The notes: generated by a model from the sequence alone, not told the origin. Positions 26,441 to 35,133 are shown, numbered from the stretch's first letter. The stretch: 41,536 bases of DNA from Deltaproteobacteria bacterium (GCA_016875405.1 VGRJ01000032.1:1-41536), one strand, 5' to 3'. A program made the numbers and translations.

Positions 26441-28359
26441 GTCGCGCCGCGCTCCGCCTCGCTGGGCTCCTCGTCGCCTGGTTCGCCTGCATGTCGCAAG
26501 CGCTCGCGCAGTCTGGCGTCGAGCTCCACGCCGCGGTCTCGAGCGAGATCGTCGAGGTCGGCGAGATCTTCGTCGTCGAGCTGACGGCCATGACCTCCGA
26601 GCAGCAGCCCTTCTCCGATCCGCTGCTTCGTCTGCCCGCCGGCCTCAGCGCGAATGGCCCGACCGTCGGCTCGCGCACGATGGTGCAGATGGCAGGCGGC
26701 GGGACGTCCTTTCGGCGCGGGATCAGCGCGAAGTGGCGCCTCTCAGCGAGCACCGTCGGTCGCTTCACCATCCCACCGCCGAGCGTTCGCGTCGGAGGGC
26801 GCACGGTCACCGCTGACGCCGCGCTGCGCGTGTCGGTCGTCGGCTCCGGTCAGAAGCCGCCGACGAAGGCAAAGCCGCTCGATCCGTTCGGCCTCGGCTC
26901 GCCGTTCGGCTCACCGTTCGACGATCCGCTGAACGAGTTCTTGAAGGATGCCGCGCCGAAGCGCGAGGCCGACCTCATCGTCGACGAGCCGGTCCTCGAC
27001 CTCGAGGCCCTCGGACCGGCGGGCAAGGCGCTCGCGCTCACCCGCGGAGACGACCCGTACCTCTTCCTGCGCGTCGTCCCAGACAAGACCCGCGTCGTCG
27101 TCGGAGAGCAAATCACGCTGCGTTTTCTCGAGTATTACCGCGTCACCAACGAGCGCTTCGACGAGCGTGAGCCAAAGCTCCCCGACTTCCTCAAGGTCCC
27201 GCTCGACGACGAGCCCGGCCAGTCGCAGCGCGCCACGACCTCGGTCGGAGGGCGCCTGTGGTTCGCGCAAGAGCTCGATCGGATCGCGGTCTTCCCGCTG
27301 CGCGCCGGCACCCTCCAGACCGGCGCGGTGAGCGCACAGTTTCGCATCCCGTACCTCAAGAACCAGACCGCGCGGCGCAGCTCGAACGACCTCGTGATCG
27401 AGGTGCGCGAGCCTCCGAGCGAGGGGCGCCCGGCGGGGTATCGCGTGGGCGACACGGGGCGCTTCACGGTCGCGGCGACGGTCGCTCCCCGCGCGACGCT
27501 CGCGGGTGAGACCGTCAGCGTGTCGATCAAGGTCGAGGGGCGCGGCGTGATGCCGAACCAGCTGAAGCTCCCCGAGCGGACCGGCGTCGAGTGGCTCACC
27601 CCCGAGAAGCACGACACCCAGGACATGCAGGCAGGTCGCGTCGGCGGCAGCCGGACCTTCGGTTACGCGGTGCGCGTCCTCGAGCGCGGCGAGGTCGATC
27701 TCGGATGGGTCGAGCTGCCTCACTACGACCCCGAGGCGCGCGAGTACAAGGTAGCGCGCGCGGCGCTCGGTACGGTGCGCGTCACCGCGAAGCAAGGCGC
27801 CGAAGAGCCACCGCGCCCGGGGACCGCCCCGGAAGAGGACCCCTTCGCGACGCTGCCGCGTCCGCGCACCACGCTGCAAGCCTTCGAGCGAGCGCCGAGT
27901 CGTGCGCCGTCGCCAGGGTGGCTCCTCGGCCTCGCGCTCGCCCCCGCCGCCTTGGTGCTCTCGGGCCGCGCCCTCACGAGGGGTGTCCGCGCGCTCGGCG
28001 AGCGACGGCGCGCACGTCAGCAGGAGCCGACGGCGATAGCGGGCAGCGCACGCGACGAGCTCCGCGCAAAAGAAGATCCCGCCGCGATCGCCGCATCGGC
28101 CGAGCGCGCCATCCACCTCGCCCTCGAGGCGGCGACGGGGCTTCGCTCGCGCGGCGTGCTCGTCGCCGAGCTCGCGCGGGAGCTCTCGGCACGAGGCCTC
28201 GACGCACAGCTCGCTTCGCGCGCGCAGGCGAGCCTCGAGGCGCTCGAGGCGGTGCGTTTTCTGCCGGTCTCCGCGCCGGGCGACGCGGCTCGTCTGAGAG
28301 CGGACGTGCTCGGCCTCATCGACGAGCTGCTCTTGATCGAGCGCAAGGGGGCACCGTGA
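26437..28359 (+). CDS. batD: BatD-like protein
   Basis: A 640-residue protein: signal peptide (about 1-24, SQALAQ), several immunoglobulin-like beta-rich domains (ELHAAVSSEIVEVGEIFVVEL, RTMVQMAGGGTSFRRGISAKW, TVAPRATLAGETVSVSIKVEGRG), one membrane span at about 490-508, and a helical cytoplasmic tail with SAERAIHLALEAATGLRSR. This matches BatD, the large periplasmic partner of the Bat complex. A Pro/Lys spacer lies at about 140-165. The GTG start shares GTGA with the previous gene. Confidence 0.9.
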   Translation: MSRAALRLAGLLVAWFACMSQALAQSGVELHAAVSSEIVEVGEIFVVELTAMTSEQQPFSDPLLRLPAGLSANGPTVGSRTMVQMAGGGTSFRRGISAKWRLSASTVGRFTIPPPSVRVGGRTVTADAALRVSVVGSGQKPPTKAKPLDPFGLGSPFGSPFDDPLNEFLKDAAPKREADLIVDEPVLDLEALGPAGKALALTRGDDPYLFLRVVPDKTRVVVGEQITLRFLEYYRVTNERFDEREPKLPDFLKVPLDDEPGQSQRATTSVGGRLWFAQELDRIAVFPLRAGTLQTGAVSAQFRIPYLKNQTARRSSNDLVIEVREPPSEGRPAGYRVGDTGRFTVAATVAPRATLAGETVSVSIKVEGRGVMPNQLKLPERTGVEWLTPEKHDTQDMQAGRVGGSRTFGYAVRVLERGEVDLGWVELPHYDPEAREYKVARAALGTVRVTAKQGAEEPPRPGTAPEEDPFATLPRPRTTLQAFERAPSRAPSPGWLLGLALAPAALVLSGRALTRGVRALGERRRARQQEPTAIAGSARDELRAKEDPAAIAASAERAIHLALEAATGLRSRGVLVAELARELSARGLDAQLASRAQASLEALEAVRFLPVSAPGDAARLRADVLGLIDELLLIERKGAP

Positions 28360-29147
28360 GGCGCGTCGCTCTCGCGGCCCTGACGCTCATGGTGAGCTTC
28401 GCCACCGTGGCGCTTGCCGAGGAGCCGGCCACGTCGTTCGAACGCGGGGCGAAGGCGCTCGTCGCCGGTCGCTACGAGGACGCGATCGCCGAGCTCGAAG
28501 CGTACGCAGACCGTGAGCCGCCACACCCCGACGCGAGCTTCGATCGCGGCATGGCCTACCTGCTCCGAACGAGGAGCGGAGGCGAGCGCCCCGGCGATCT
28601 CGGGCGCGCGGCGGCGGCCTTCGAGGAGACCCGTCTGCTTCGGCCCCATGACGACGAGGCTCGCCATGCGCTCGAGCTCGTTCGCGCCGAGATCGCGCGA
28701 CGTCGGGCCCGCTCCGGCAAGGGCGTCGTCCTCGCGACGCCGAGCATCGACCGCGCGCTCGTCGGGCTCGCCGAGCCGCGGACCTGGTCTGTCCTCGCAG
28801 TCGGCGCCGGCGCGCTCCTCGGGCTCGGCCTGTGGCTGCGCGGGCGACGCGGCGCGAACGAGCTTGCGGGGCTCCTCACGACCGCGGTGAGCGGGGTCGC
28901 GCTCCTCGGCCTCGTCCCGCTCGCGCTGTGGTCCGACCACCTCGACCGCGCGCGGCGACCGGGGGTGCTCGTCGTCCGCGAAGCCTTCCTCACGGACGAG
29001 TCGGGCACCACGCTCGGCGGCGATCCCGTCGTCGAAGGGGCGCGCCTCGAGCTCGCAGAGGCCCGCAGCGATCGAGTCCTCGTGCGCTACGGCACGCGCG
29101 AAGGTTGGCTCCCGATCGAGGCGGCGCGCGAGCTGCGGCGACGTTGA
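28356..29147 (+). CDS. batE: BatE-like TPR protein with SH3-like end
   Basis: A 263-residue protein: signal peptide (about 1-22), TPR helices (FERGAKALVAGRYEDAIAELEAYA, about 25-115), two membrane spans (about 144-165 and 170-190), and an SH3-like C-terminal domain (VLVVREAFLTDESGTTLGGDP...RYGTREGWLPIEAARELR). TPR plus SH3 is the BatE design of Bacteroides and Deltaproteobacteria. Last gene of the operon; its GTG overlaps the batD stop (GTGA). Confidence 0.85.
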   Translation: MRRVALAALTLMVSFATVALAEEPATSFERGAKALVAGRYEDAIAELEAYADREPPHPDASFDRGMAYLLRTRSGGERPGDLGRAAAAFEETRLLRPHDDEARHALELVRAEIARRRARSGKGVVLATPSIDRALVGLAEPRTWSVLAVGAGALLGLGLWLRGRRGANELAGLLTTAVSGVALLGLVPLALWSDHLDRARRPGVLVVREAFLTDESGTTLGGDPVVEGARLELAEARSDRVLVRYGTREGWLPIEAARELRRR

Positions 29148-29174
29148 CGCGTGTCGCCTCGCGGCGGGGCGCGG

Positions 29175-29202
29175 TTGTGACGCCGGAGCGGAACTGTTAG
29201 CT
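29175..29202 (+). promoter_or_regulatory. sigma-70-like promoter TTGTGA-N16-TTAGCT
   Basis: TTGTGA (29175-29180) and TTAGCT (29197-29202), 16 nt apart. The -10 box ends 8 nt before the ATG at 29211, so the transcript would be nearly leaderless. Confidence 0.45.
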
Positions 29203-29210
29203 CATGGGCA

Positions 29211-29795
29211 ATGTGGGTTCGAAGCGCCGCGATTCGTCCCGTGCCCGCGCACGCGGTGCTTTCGCGCGAGGCGCTCGAGGGCGTCGAGGAGTGGCTCGGC
29301 GACGACGAGGCCACGACCGAGGCGCGGCTCACCGAGATCTTCGAGGGGCTCGAGGAGCGGCAGCCGGCGCTCGCCGAGCGGCTCGGGACGGCGTTCTCGC
29401 GGTGCCGCGACGAGGTGGCCGAGGCGCTCGGATATTTTCTGGGGCTCACGATGTTTCGTGCGTTCGAGGAGGTGTTCGGGGAGCGCCTCGCGACCGCGAC
29501 GCCCGAGGCGCTCGCCGGCGCGGAGGAGGCCCTCACGCTCGACGAGGAGCTTCGCGGCGGAGATCCCGCCGAGGCCGTCGATTCCGACGATGTGGTGGCG
29601 ATGGAGCAGCCGCACGTCGTCACCTACATCCACGAGCACATCGACACGGCCCTTGAGCTTCACGCCGACAGCGTCGATGTCGACGCCGTCCACGCGATGT
29701 ACCGCGTGCTGCTCGTCGAGCTCCTCGCGCTCAGCTACGCGGTCGAGGCGCCCGAGGGGACGTTGGCCCTCGACGGCGGCGAGATGCTCGCCTGA
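29211..29795 (+). CDS. protein of unknown function
   Basis: A 194-residue acidic, helical, soluble protein rich in Glu, Leu and Ala. A moderately hydrophobic helix is at about 75-90 (ALGYFLGLTMFRAF) and an acidic segment at about 120-160, with His residues in PHVVTYIHEHIDTALELH. No signal peptide. It starts just after a sigma-70-like promoter and stands between the bat operon and the convergent dehydrogenase. No family recognised. Confidence 0.65.
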   Translation: MWVRSAAIRPVPAHAVLSREALEGVEEWLGDDEATTEARLTEIFEGLEERQPALAERLGTAFSRCRDEVAEALGYFLGLTMFRAFEEVFGERLATATPEALAGAEEALTLDEELRGGDPAEAVDSDDVVAMEQPHVVTYIHEHIDTALELHADSVDVDAVHAMYRVLLVELLALSYAVEAPEGTLALDGGEMLA

Positions 29796-29819
29796 CGATA
29801 ATTGACGGCTGTCAAATGG

Positions 29820-30857
29820 CTAGTCGACGTGCAGGACGACCTTCCCGAACGCCTCGCGGCGCTCGAGGATCCGGTGCGCCTCGGCCGCGTCGGCAAGCGG
29901 CAGCACTCGGTGGAGCACGGGAACGAGCCGACCGTCACGCATCAGCGGCAGCGCGCGCGCGAGGTCGCCCTTCGAGCCCATCGTCGAGCCGACGATCTCG
30001 AGCTGCTTGAAGAACACGGTCCGGAGATCGATCGACGGCGCAAAGCCCGCGGTCGCGCCACAGGTGACGACGCGGCCGCCCCAGCGCAAGCAGGCGAGCG
30101 TCTTCTCGAAGAGCGCGCCGCCGACGTGATCGAAGGCCACGTCGACGCCGGTCTTTCCGGTGAGCGCGCGGACCTCGGTGACGAGCTCGGACTCGCTCGT
30201 GACGATGACGTGGTCCGCGCCGAGTGCGCGGGCGGGCTCGACCTTGTCGCGCGCGGAGGTGGTGGCGATGACGCGCGCCCCCGCGAGCTTGCAGAGCTGC
30301 AAGAGCATGGTCGAGACACCGCTCCCCGCCGCGTTCACAAGCACCGTGGTGCCAGGCACGACCTCGGCCTTGACGTAGGCCATCTGCCAGGCCGTCAGCG
30401 TACAGAGCGGCAGCGCGGCAGCGCGCTCGAAGGGCATGTCCCCGATCGGGAGGACGGCGTCGTCCGCGACGACGATCCGCTCGGCATAGCCGCCTTGCGT
30501 GTTCTCACCGAGGATCCGGTAGCTGCGGCAGAGGTTGTCACGGCCCGATTTGCACGCGCCGCAGGTCCCGCACGAGACGCCTGGGTGCACCATCACGCGC
30601 TCGCCGATCGAGACGCCACGCGCTCCTGGCCCGACCGCCTCGATCTCGCCGGCGATGTCCGACCCGAGTCGGTGCGGGAACTCGAGGCGAAACGCCGGCC
30701 CGCCGCGACGCACCCACAGATCGAGGTGGTTCAGCGCCACGGCGCGCACGCGCACGCGAACCTCGCGCGGCCCCGGCTCGGGGACATCGATCGTACGCGC
30801 GACGAGCGCCTCGGGGCCCCCATGCGCCTCAAGCACCATCGCCTTCGTGGCGACCAC
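29820..30857 (-). CDS. medium-chain dehydrogenase/reductase (zinc-type or quinone reductase-like)
   Basis: A 345-residue cytoplasmic oxidoreductase. The structural zinc loop is complete: SCGTCGACKSGRDNLC has the four Cys. The NAD(P)-binding Rossmann motif is AAGSGVSTMLLQL. The catalytic-zinc position reads NHLDLWVRRGG, as in quinone oxidoreductases, without the usual Cys, so the active site may be zinc-free. Substrate unknown. The GTG at 30857 follows GAGG and lies 2 nt after the stop of the DUF6918-like gene; Met at 30839 is an alternative. Last gene of a minus-strand operon. Confidence 0.85.
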   Translation of the reverse strand: MVATKAMVLEAHGGPEALVARTIDVPEPGPREVRVRVRAVALNHLDLWVRRGGPAFRLEFPHRLGSDIAGEIEAVGPGARGVSIGERVMVHPGVSCGTCGACKSGRDNLCRSYRILGENTQGGYAERIVVADDAVLPIGDMPFERAAALPLCTLTAWQMAYVKAEVVPGTTVLVNAAGSGVSTMLLQLCKLAGARVIATTSARDKVEPARALGADHVIVTSESELVTEVRALTGKTGVDVAFDHVGGALFEKTLACLRWGGRVVTCGATAGFAPSIDLRTVFFKQLEIVGSTMGSKGDLARALPLMRDGRLVPVLHRVLPLADAAEAHRILERREAFGKVVLHVD

Positions 30858-30859
30858 CG

Positions 30860-31300
30860 TCAGGACCTCGCGTGGCGGTCGATGAGCTCGGCGAGCGCGG
30901 GCACCGCCTCCTCGACGTGCTCCTTCGCCGAGGGCCGCAGCTTCTTGTACGTGCTCGCAACGATCGCGTGATCGGCGCGCTGAGCCTTCTCGTCGGTGAC
31001 CGACAGGAGCGCGTCCGCGACCGCCGCCCGCTCGGCGACGAGGTGTGCGACCGGTGATTTCCCGGAGGCCTCCGCGGCGTCCCAGAACGGTGCGAGCTTC
31101 GCCGCCCAGCGGTCGAACAGGCCGTCGACGACCTTTCGGACGAAGCCCGGCTTGATGCCCTTCACGGCGCCGTAGCCCGTCTTGATGACGATGCCGCCGA
31201 AGCCCTTCTTCTTCTCTACCTCGACGTCGACCAAGGCCACGCACGCGTCGACCACGCGCTCACGGCGCGCGGGCTCCTGAAACTTCTCGATGAGACTCAT
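30860..31300 (-). CDS. DUF6918-like helical protein
   Basis: A 146-residue soluble, Lys/Ala/Val-rich helical protein. It resembles the DUF6918 family also seen in actinobacteria (KKKGFGGIVIKTGYGAVKGIKPGFV, DALLSVTDEKAQ, HVEEAVPALAELIDRH). No known function. It lies 12 nt after the Tudor-knot lipoprotein gene and 2 nt before the dehydrogenase gene, so the three are very likely one transcript. Family naming is from memory of the pattern. Confidence 0.65.
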   Translation of the reverse strand: MSLIEKFQEPARRERVVDACVALVDVEVEKKKGFGGIVIKTGYGAVKGIKPGFVRKVVDGLFDRWAAKLAPFWDAAEASGKSPVAHLVAERAAVADALLSVTDEKAQRADHAIVASTYKKLRPSAKEHVEEAVPALAELIDRHARS

Positions 31301-31312
31301 GCTTCGATCCTC

Positions 31313-31867
31313 TCAGGGTGTCTTGGCTCGGATGCGCTCCGGGCCGACGTTCTCGTCCCACTCGTTGCCGTAGCCTTCGTAGTGGACGCGGTACTTCTCG
31401 GGGCCGACCACGCCGACGATCACCGCCGGGTAGAAGTGGCGATGGAACTCGACGGTGACGCGATCGCCGAGCTTGTACTTGTTGTTCTTGCTCGCGTCGG
31501 CCGCGGCGCGACGCACCTTCTCCGGCGGCTCGGGCACGTTGGAGATGGGCCCCTCGATGCGTCCCTTCAAGCGGCTCCGCGGGATGATCTCGTCCCACAT
31601 CTCGTCGTAGCCGTCGTAGTGGACCTTCACCTTCCCCGGGCCGGGCACGTCGAGGACCATGGCGGGGTAGCTCTTCCCCTCCCACTCCACGAGGACGTGG
31701 TCGCCGACGTCGTAGGCACGCGTGCACGCCGCGAGCACGGCCGCGAGCGCGAGGGCGCGCGCGAGACGGCTCCCCGGCCGCGTCGAGGTCGCACGGGCGC
31801 GACGCGGCGTGCCGTCGCCCTGGGCTCGGCACCCGTCTCGATCGCGAGGTCGTCGAAGCTGGTCCAT
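31313..31867 (-). CDS. lipoprotein with two Tudor-knot-like repeats
   Basis: A 184-residue protein. After about 30 basic, Arg-rich residues there is a hydrophobic stretch with lipobox Leu-Ala-Ala-Cys (Cys48), so the N-terminal region is unusually long for a signal peptide. Two repeats follow: YDVGDHVLVEWEGKSYPAMV...VHYDGYDEMWDE and YKLGDRVTVEFHRHFYPAVI...VHYEGYGNEWDE. The VHYxGY..xWDE end is typical of Tudor-knot/chromo-like barrels, best known from eukaryotic chromatin factors. No Met or GTG occurs between the chosen ATG (31867) and the lipobox. First gene of the operon with the DUF6918-like protein and the dehydrogenase. Ligand unknown. Confidence 0.75.
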   Translation of the reverse strand: MDQLRRPRDRDGCRAQGDGTPRRARATSTRPGSRLARALALAAVLAACTRAYDVGDHVLVEWEGKSYPAMVLDVPGPGKVKVHYDGYDEMWDEIIPRSRLKGRIEGPISNVPEPPEKVRRAAADASKNNKYKLGDRVTVEFHRHFYPAVIVGVVGPEKYRVHYEGYGNEWDENVGPERIRAKTP

Positions 31868-31998
31868 CGGCTCGTGGCTGCTCGCGCTGCGGGCAGCGAC
31901 TTCGCGTAGCACGCAGCCGGGCGCGCCTCCAAGTGCAGGGACATTCGCGGGTCGCCGTCACCGAGCCGCCCGCCGTCCTGCGAGGCCTCGCGATCTGC

Positions 31999-32004
31999 TA
32001 GGGT
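31999..32004 (+). promoter_or_regulatory. -10-like element TAGGGT
   Basis: TAGGGT ends 6 nt before the ATG at 32011, so transcription could start exactly at the start codon. GAGGGG also lies in this spacer and could act as a ribosome site if transcription starts further upstream. Confidence 0.3.
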
Positions 32005-32010
32005 GAGGGG

Positions 32011-32670
32011 ATGTTGCGCGCGCTCGCCGCCCTCCTCGCCCTCGGCCTGACGGCCTGCGAGAGCTTCGGCGGCGAGCCGGTATCGCCGCTCCCTGGCTCG
32101 GGCAACCAGAAGGAGACCGACGCCGACTATCCGACGGACAACGTGGGGACCTCGGTCGGCAACGTCATCCCGAACTTCTGCTTCCCGGGCTTCGTCGATC
32201 CGGTCGACGCGATGGCCGAGACCGAGATCTGCCTCTCAAACTTCTACAACCCGACCGGCGACGGCACCTTTGGCGCCGACGATCCATTCGACGACGGCGC
32301 GCCGCTCCCGCAGGTGGTCGTCATCGACGTGTCGGGCAAGTGGTGCAGCCCCTGCAAGTACGAGGCGCAGCACGTCCTGCCGGGCGTCTGGGCCGAGCTC
32401 GAACCGCGCGGGCTGATGCTAATGACGGTGCTCGCCGACGGCGGGAAGCCGACCGTCCCCGCGACGATGACCGACCTCGCGCAGTGGTCGGCGGCGTTCC
32501 AGCCGCGCTACCCCAACGTGATCGATCCCAAGTACCAGATGGGCGCGCTGTTCGACTCGAGTCAGTTCCCGGCGTTCTTCGTGCTCGACGCGAGGACGAT
32601 GGTGATCACCCGCTTCGTCGGCGGCAAGCCGCCCGAGACCTTCTGGCAGACCGTGGAGGAGCTCCTGTGA
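32011..32670 (+). CDS. thioredoxin-fold lipoprotein
   Basis: A 219-residue lipoprotein: lipobox Leu-Thr-Ala-Cys (Cys16), a Gly/Asp/Pro linker, then a thioredoxin/TlpA-like fold. The active site is WCSPC (Cys112, Cys115), with the cis-Pro in SSQFPAFFVLD. It should carry out thiol-disulphide exchange in the periplasm. Its stop overlaps the start of the copper monooxygenase-like gene by one base (TGATG), so it may serve that partner's folding or redox state. Confidence 0.88.
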   Translation: MLRALAALLALGLTACESFGGEPVSPLPGSGNQKETDADYPTDNVGTSVGNVIPNFCFPGFVDPVDAMAETEICLSNFYNPTGDGTFGADDPFDDGAPLPQVVVIDVSGKWCSPCKYEAQHVLPGVWAELEPRGLMLMTVLADGGKPTVPATMTDLAQWSAAFQPRYPNVIDPKYQMGALFDSSQFPAFFVLDARTMVITRFVGGKPPETFWQTVEELL

Positions 32671-33587
32671 TGCTTCGTTCGAATCGTGTGGTCTCGTCGA
32701 TCCTTCTCGCGGGCGCGGGCCTCCTCGTCGGATGTTCGAGCGCAGAGTCGCCCAACCCGCCGCCGAGCGTCGAGCCGACCTTGACCTTCGAGACCGAGGA
32801 GTACGAGGTCGGGACCGGCGACGTCTTCGAGTGCTTCTACACCGACACCATCACCGAGGAAGAGCTCGACGTCTACGAGGCGATCGGCAAGCAAGGGCCG
32901 GGGGGACACCACGTGATGGTGTTCTACACCTCGGATATCCACGATCCGGAGCACCACCCGTGCGTCGACTCCGAGATGGTCAACTGGAACATGGTCGCGG
33001 GCGCGGCGGGCTCGGGCGACGACGGACTCAAGCTGCGCGACAACCTCTCGAACCGCGTCCCGAAGGGCGTCCAGCTCGTGCTGCAGGCCCACTACATCAA
33101 CACCACGGCCGCGCCCTACAAGACGCGGGACGCGGTCACCTTGAAGCTGCGCAAGCCGGGCGAGACCGTGGACTACGTGAACTACTTCGCGGTGTTCGAC
33201 GGCGGCTTCACGATCCCGCCGCAGACGACGCACGTGAGCCGGACGCGCTGCACCATCGAGGAGGACCTCCAGCTCGTGTTGTCGCTCGGCCACATGCACG
33301 AGCGCGGACGCCGCTATCGCCTCGAACAGCTGCGTGCCGACGGCACCGTGGAGCGCGTGCTGCGCGACGACACGTGGAGCCCCGAGTACACCTCGCACCC
33401 GCCGATCGATCACTACCCGATCGTCGCGCCGCTCGAGCTCGCGAAGGGGACGGTGCTTCGGCAGACCTGCGAGTGGGACAACGATGGCGCGGCGGCGCTG
33501 CAGTTCCCGACCGAGATGTGCGTCGGGTTCTTCTACTACTTCCCGGGAACCGGCGACAAAGTCTGCGCCGCGCTCCCCGAGCCGTGA
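32670..33587 (+). CDS. copper type II monooxygenase-like lipoprotein (PHM/DBH fold)
   Basis: A 305-residue lipoprotein: lipobox Leu-Val-Gly-Cys (Cys22). Its core matches copper type II ascorbate-dependent monooxygenases (peptidylglycine alpha-hydroxylating monooxygenase, dopamine beta-hydroxylase). Likely CuH ligands: His80-His81 in GGHHVMVFY and His141 in LQAHY. Likely CuM ligands: His208 and His210 in LGHMHERG, and Met283 in TEMCVGFFYY. All six are present and in the right order. Paired Cys may form disulphides. Substrate unknown; such enzymes hydroxylate C-H bonds with O2 and ascorbate. It follows the thioredoxin-fold gene and ends 4 nt from convergent pyrE. Confidence 0.88.
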   Translation: MLRSNRVVSSILLAGAGLLVGCSSAESPNPPPSVEPTLTFETEEYEVGTGDVFECFYTDTITEEELDVYEAIGKQGPGGHHVMVFYTSDIHDPEHHPCVDSEMVNWNMVAGAAGSGDDGLKLRDNLSNRVPKGVQLVLQAHYINTTAAPYKTRDAVTLKLRKPGETVDYVNYFAVFDGGFTIPPQTTHVSRTRCTIEEDLQLVLSLGHMHERGRRYRLEQLRADGTVERVLRDDTWSPEYTSHPPIDHYPIVAPLELAKGTVLRQTCEWDNDGAAALQFPTEMCVGFFYYFPGTGDKVCAALPEP

Positions 33588-33591
33588 CCGC

Positions 33592-34206
33592 TCAGGAGCG
33601 CGTGTCGGCGAGCGTCGACAGGAAGTCGTCGTCCTCGTCGGCGATGAAATCGTGGCGCGTGTAGAGCGTGACCACCTCGACGCCCGCCGCGCGCACCGCC
33701 TCGACGCCACCCTCGAGCCTATCGACCAGCACCGCGACCGCCACGACGTCGACGCCCGCCTCGCGCAAGGTCGCGATCGCCTGCAAGGTCGACCCGCCGG
33801 TGGTGATCACATCTTCGAGGAGGACGACGCGCATCCCCGGACGAAAGGGGCCCTCGATGAGGCGGCGCGTGCCATGGTCCTTCGCCTCTTTGCGCACGTA
33901 GAGCGCATGGAGCGACCGGCCCCGCAGCGCGCTCGTCAGCGACACCGCGCTCGCGAGGGGGCAGCCACCGAGGGCGACGCCTGCGACGGCGTGGAGATCG
34001 TGGAGGTGTCGGATCCCGTCGAGGACCAGCTCCGCGACGAGCTGGTGACCACGCGCGGTGAGAACGGTCTGCTTGCAGTCAATGAAGAAGTCGCTCTCTT
34101 TGCCAGAGGCGAGCAGCACCCGCCCCTCGCGGTACGAGAGCTTGCGTAGGAGCTCGAGAAGCTCGGGGCGGGCCTCGGCGGTCTTGTCGCGACGCGAGCG
34201 AGCCAT
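33592..34206 (-). CDS. pyrE: orotate phosphoribosyltransferase
   Basis: A 204-residue enzyme of pyrimidine synthesis that joins orotate to PRPP, making OMP. The PRPP motif is VVLLEDVITTGGST (127-140), with ESDFFIDCKQT near the N-terminus. Length fits the family. Its ATG lies 2 nt after the stop of the first bactofilin gene, so it is probably expressed with the bactofilins. The C-terminal Asp/Glu-rich end (ADEDDDFL) is variable. The last residues lie 4 nt from the convergent monooxygenase gene. Confidence 0.92.
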   Translation of the reverse strand: MARSRRDKTAEARPELLELLRKLSYREGRVLLASGKESDFFIDCKQTVLTARGHQLVAELVLDGIRHLHDLHAVAGVALGGCPLASAVSLTSALRGRSLHALYVRKEAKDHGTRRLIEGPFRPGMRVVLLEDVITTGGSTLQAIATLREAGVDVVAVAVLVDRLEGGVEAVRAAGVEVVTLYTRHDFIADEDDDFLSTLADTRS

Positions 34207-34208
34207 CG

Positions 34209-34781
34209 CTAGCGAGCGCGGCGCTTCTGCGCCTTCTTGGTGCGCTTCTGGAGCGCGGGGACCACCGGCTCAGGGGCGCGCTTCGGGGCGGCCTCGGCTC
34301 GCACCGCGGGGGGCGTGGCGGCGGGCTTCGTGACGGGGGGCGCGCTCACCTTGGCGGCGACGCGGGGCGGCGGTGCCACGACGGGCGCCTGACGCGCGGT
34401 CGACTTGGAGGCCACCGCGGCGGCTGGGGAGCGAGCAGGGCGAGCCTCGGCGGCGGGCGCCTCACCGGTGGCGACGCGACCTCGCAGCTTCGCCCCGGGG
34501 CGAATGCCGATCGAAGGAGCGGACACGTCGCCGACGACGCGCGCCCCGTCTTCGAGGACGACGCGCTCGCTGCCGCGCAGGTTGCCGGAGACCGCGCCCG
34601 CGACCACGACGCTCTGCGCCGCGAGATCGCTCTTCACCATGCCGTCGGGCCCGACGACGAGGTGGCCCGCCACCTCGACCGTCCCCTCGACGTGCCCGTG
34701 GATCTCAAGGTCACCGTCGGACTGGATGCGCCCGCGGATCACGGTGCCCGCGGCGATGATCGAGGTGTCTTTCGGGGCCAT
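34209..34781 (-). CDS. bactofilin with long basic C-terminal tail
   Basis: A 190-residue protein. The bactofilin domain (about 5-105) has the repeated short beta strands with Gly/Val pattern (IRGRIQSDGDLEIHGHVEGTVEV, VVVAGAVSGNLRGS). The rest is a Pro/Ala/Val-rich tail ending in the basic KRTKKAQKRRAR. It resembles the design of Myxococcus BacP, whose tail recruits a partner. ATG at 34781 is chosen because the conserved part starts there. Confidence 0.88.
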   Translation of the reverse strand: MAPKDTSIIAAGTVIRGRIQSDGDLEIHGHVEGTVEVAGHLVVGPDGMVKSDLAAQSVVVAGAVSGNLRGSERVVLEDGARVVGDVSAPSIGIRPGAKLRGRVATGEAPAAEARPARSPAAAVASKSTARQAPVVAPPPRVAAKVSAPPVTKPAATPPAVRAEAAPKRAPEPVVPALQKRTKKAQKRRAR

Positions 34782-34785
34782 CGGC

Positions 34786-35100
34786 TCAGACCTCCATGTC
34801 GACGTTGCCCTTGAACACGGCACCGTCCGCGATGGTGAGGCGCGCGGCCTTGACGTCGCCGACGAGCCGCCCGCCCGAGAGCAGATCGACGCGATCGTTC
34901 GCCGTCACGTTGCCGGTCACATGGCCGCCGATCGCGACCGACTGCGCCGCGATGTCGGCCTCGACGACGGCGTCGCCCTCGACGGTGACGGCGCCCTCGG
35001 ACTCGAGCTTGCCGCGCAGGGTGCCGCCGACGATGACCTCATCGTCCGACGAGACCTCGCCCTCAATGGTGATTCCGGGTCCGATGACTGTTGCTGCCAC
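34786..35100 (-). CDS. short bactofilin
   Basis: A 104-residue protein that is nearly all bactofilin domain (ITIEGEVSSDDEVIVGGTLRGKLES, AQSVAIGGHVTGNVTAN), with no extension. Bactofilins polymerise into filaments without nucleotide. It lies 4 nt before the tailed bactofilin and 33 nt after the third copy, so co-transcription and mixed filaments are likely. Confidence 0.9.
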   Translation of the reverse strand: MAATVIGPGITIEGEVSSDDEVIVGGTLRGKLESEGAVTVEGDAVVEADIAAQSVAIGGHVTGNVTANDRVDLLSGGRLVGDVKAARLTIADGAVFKGNVDMEV

Positions 35101-35133
35101 GCTGATGCTCCGTCCGTTACGCGGTCTACGACC

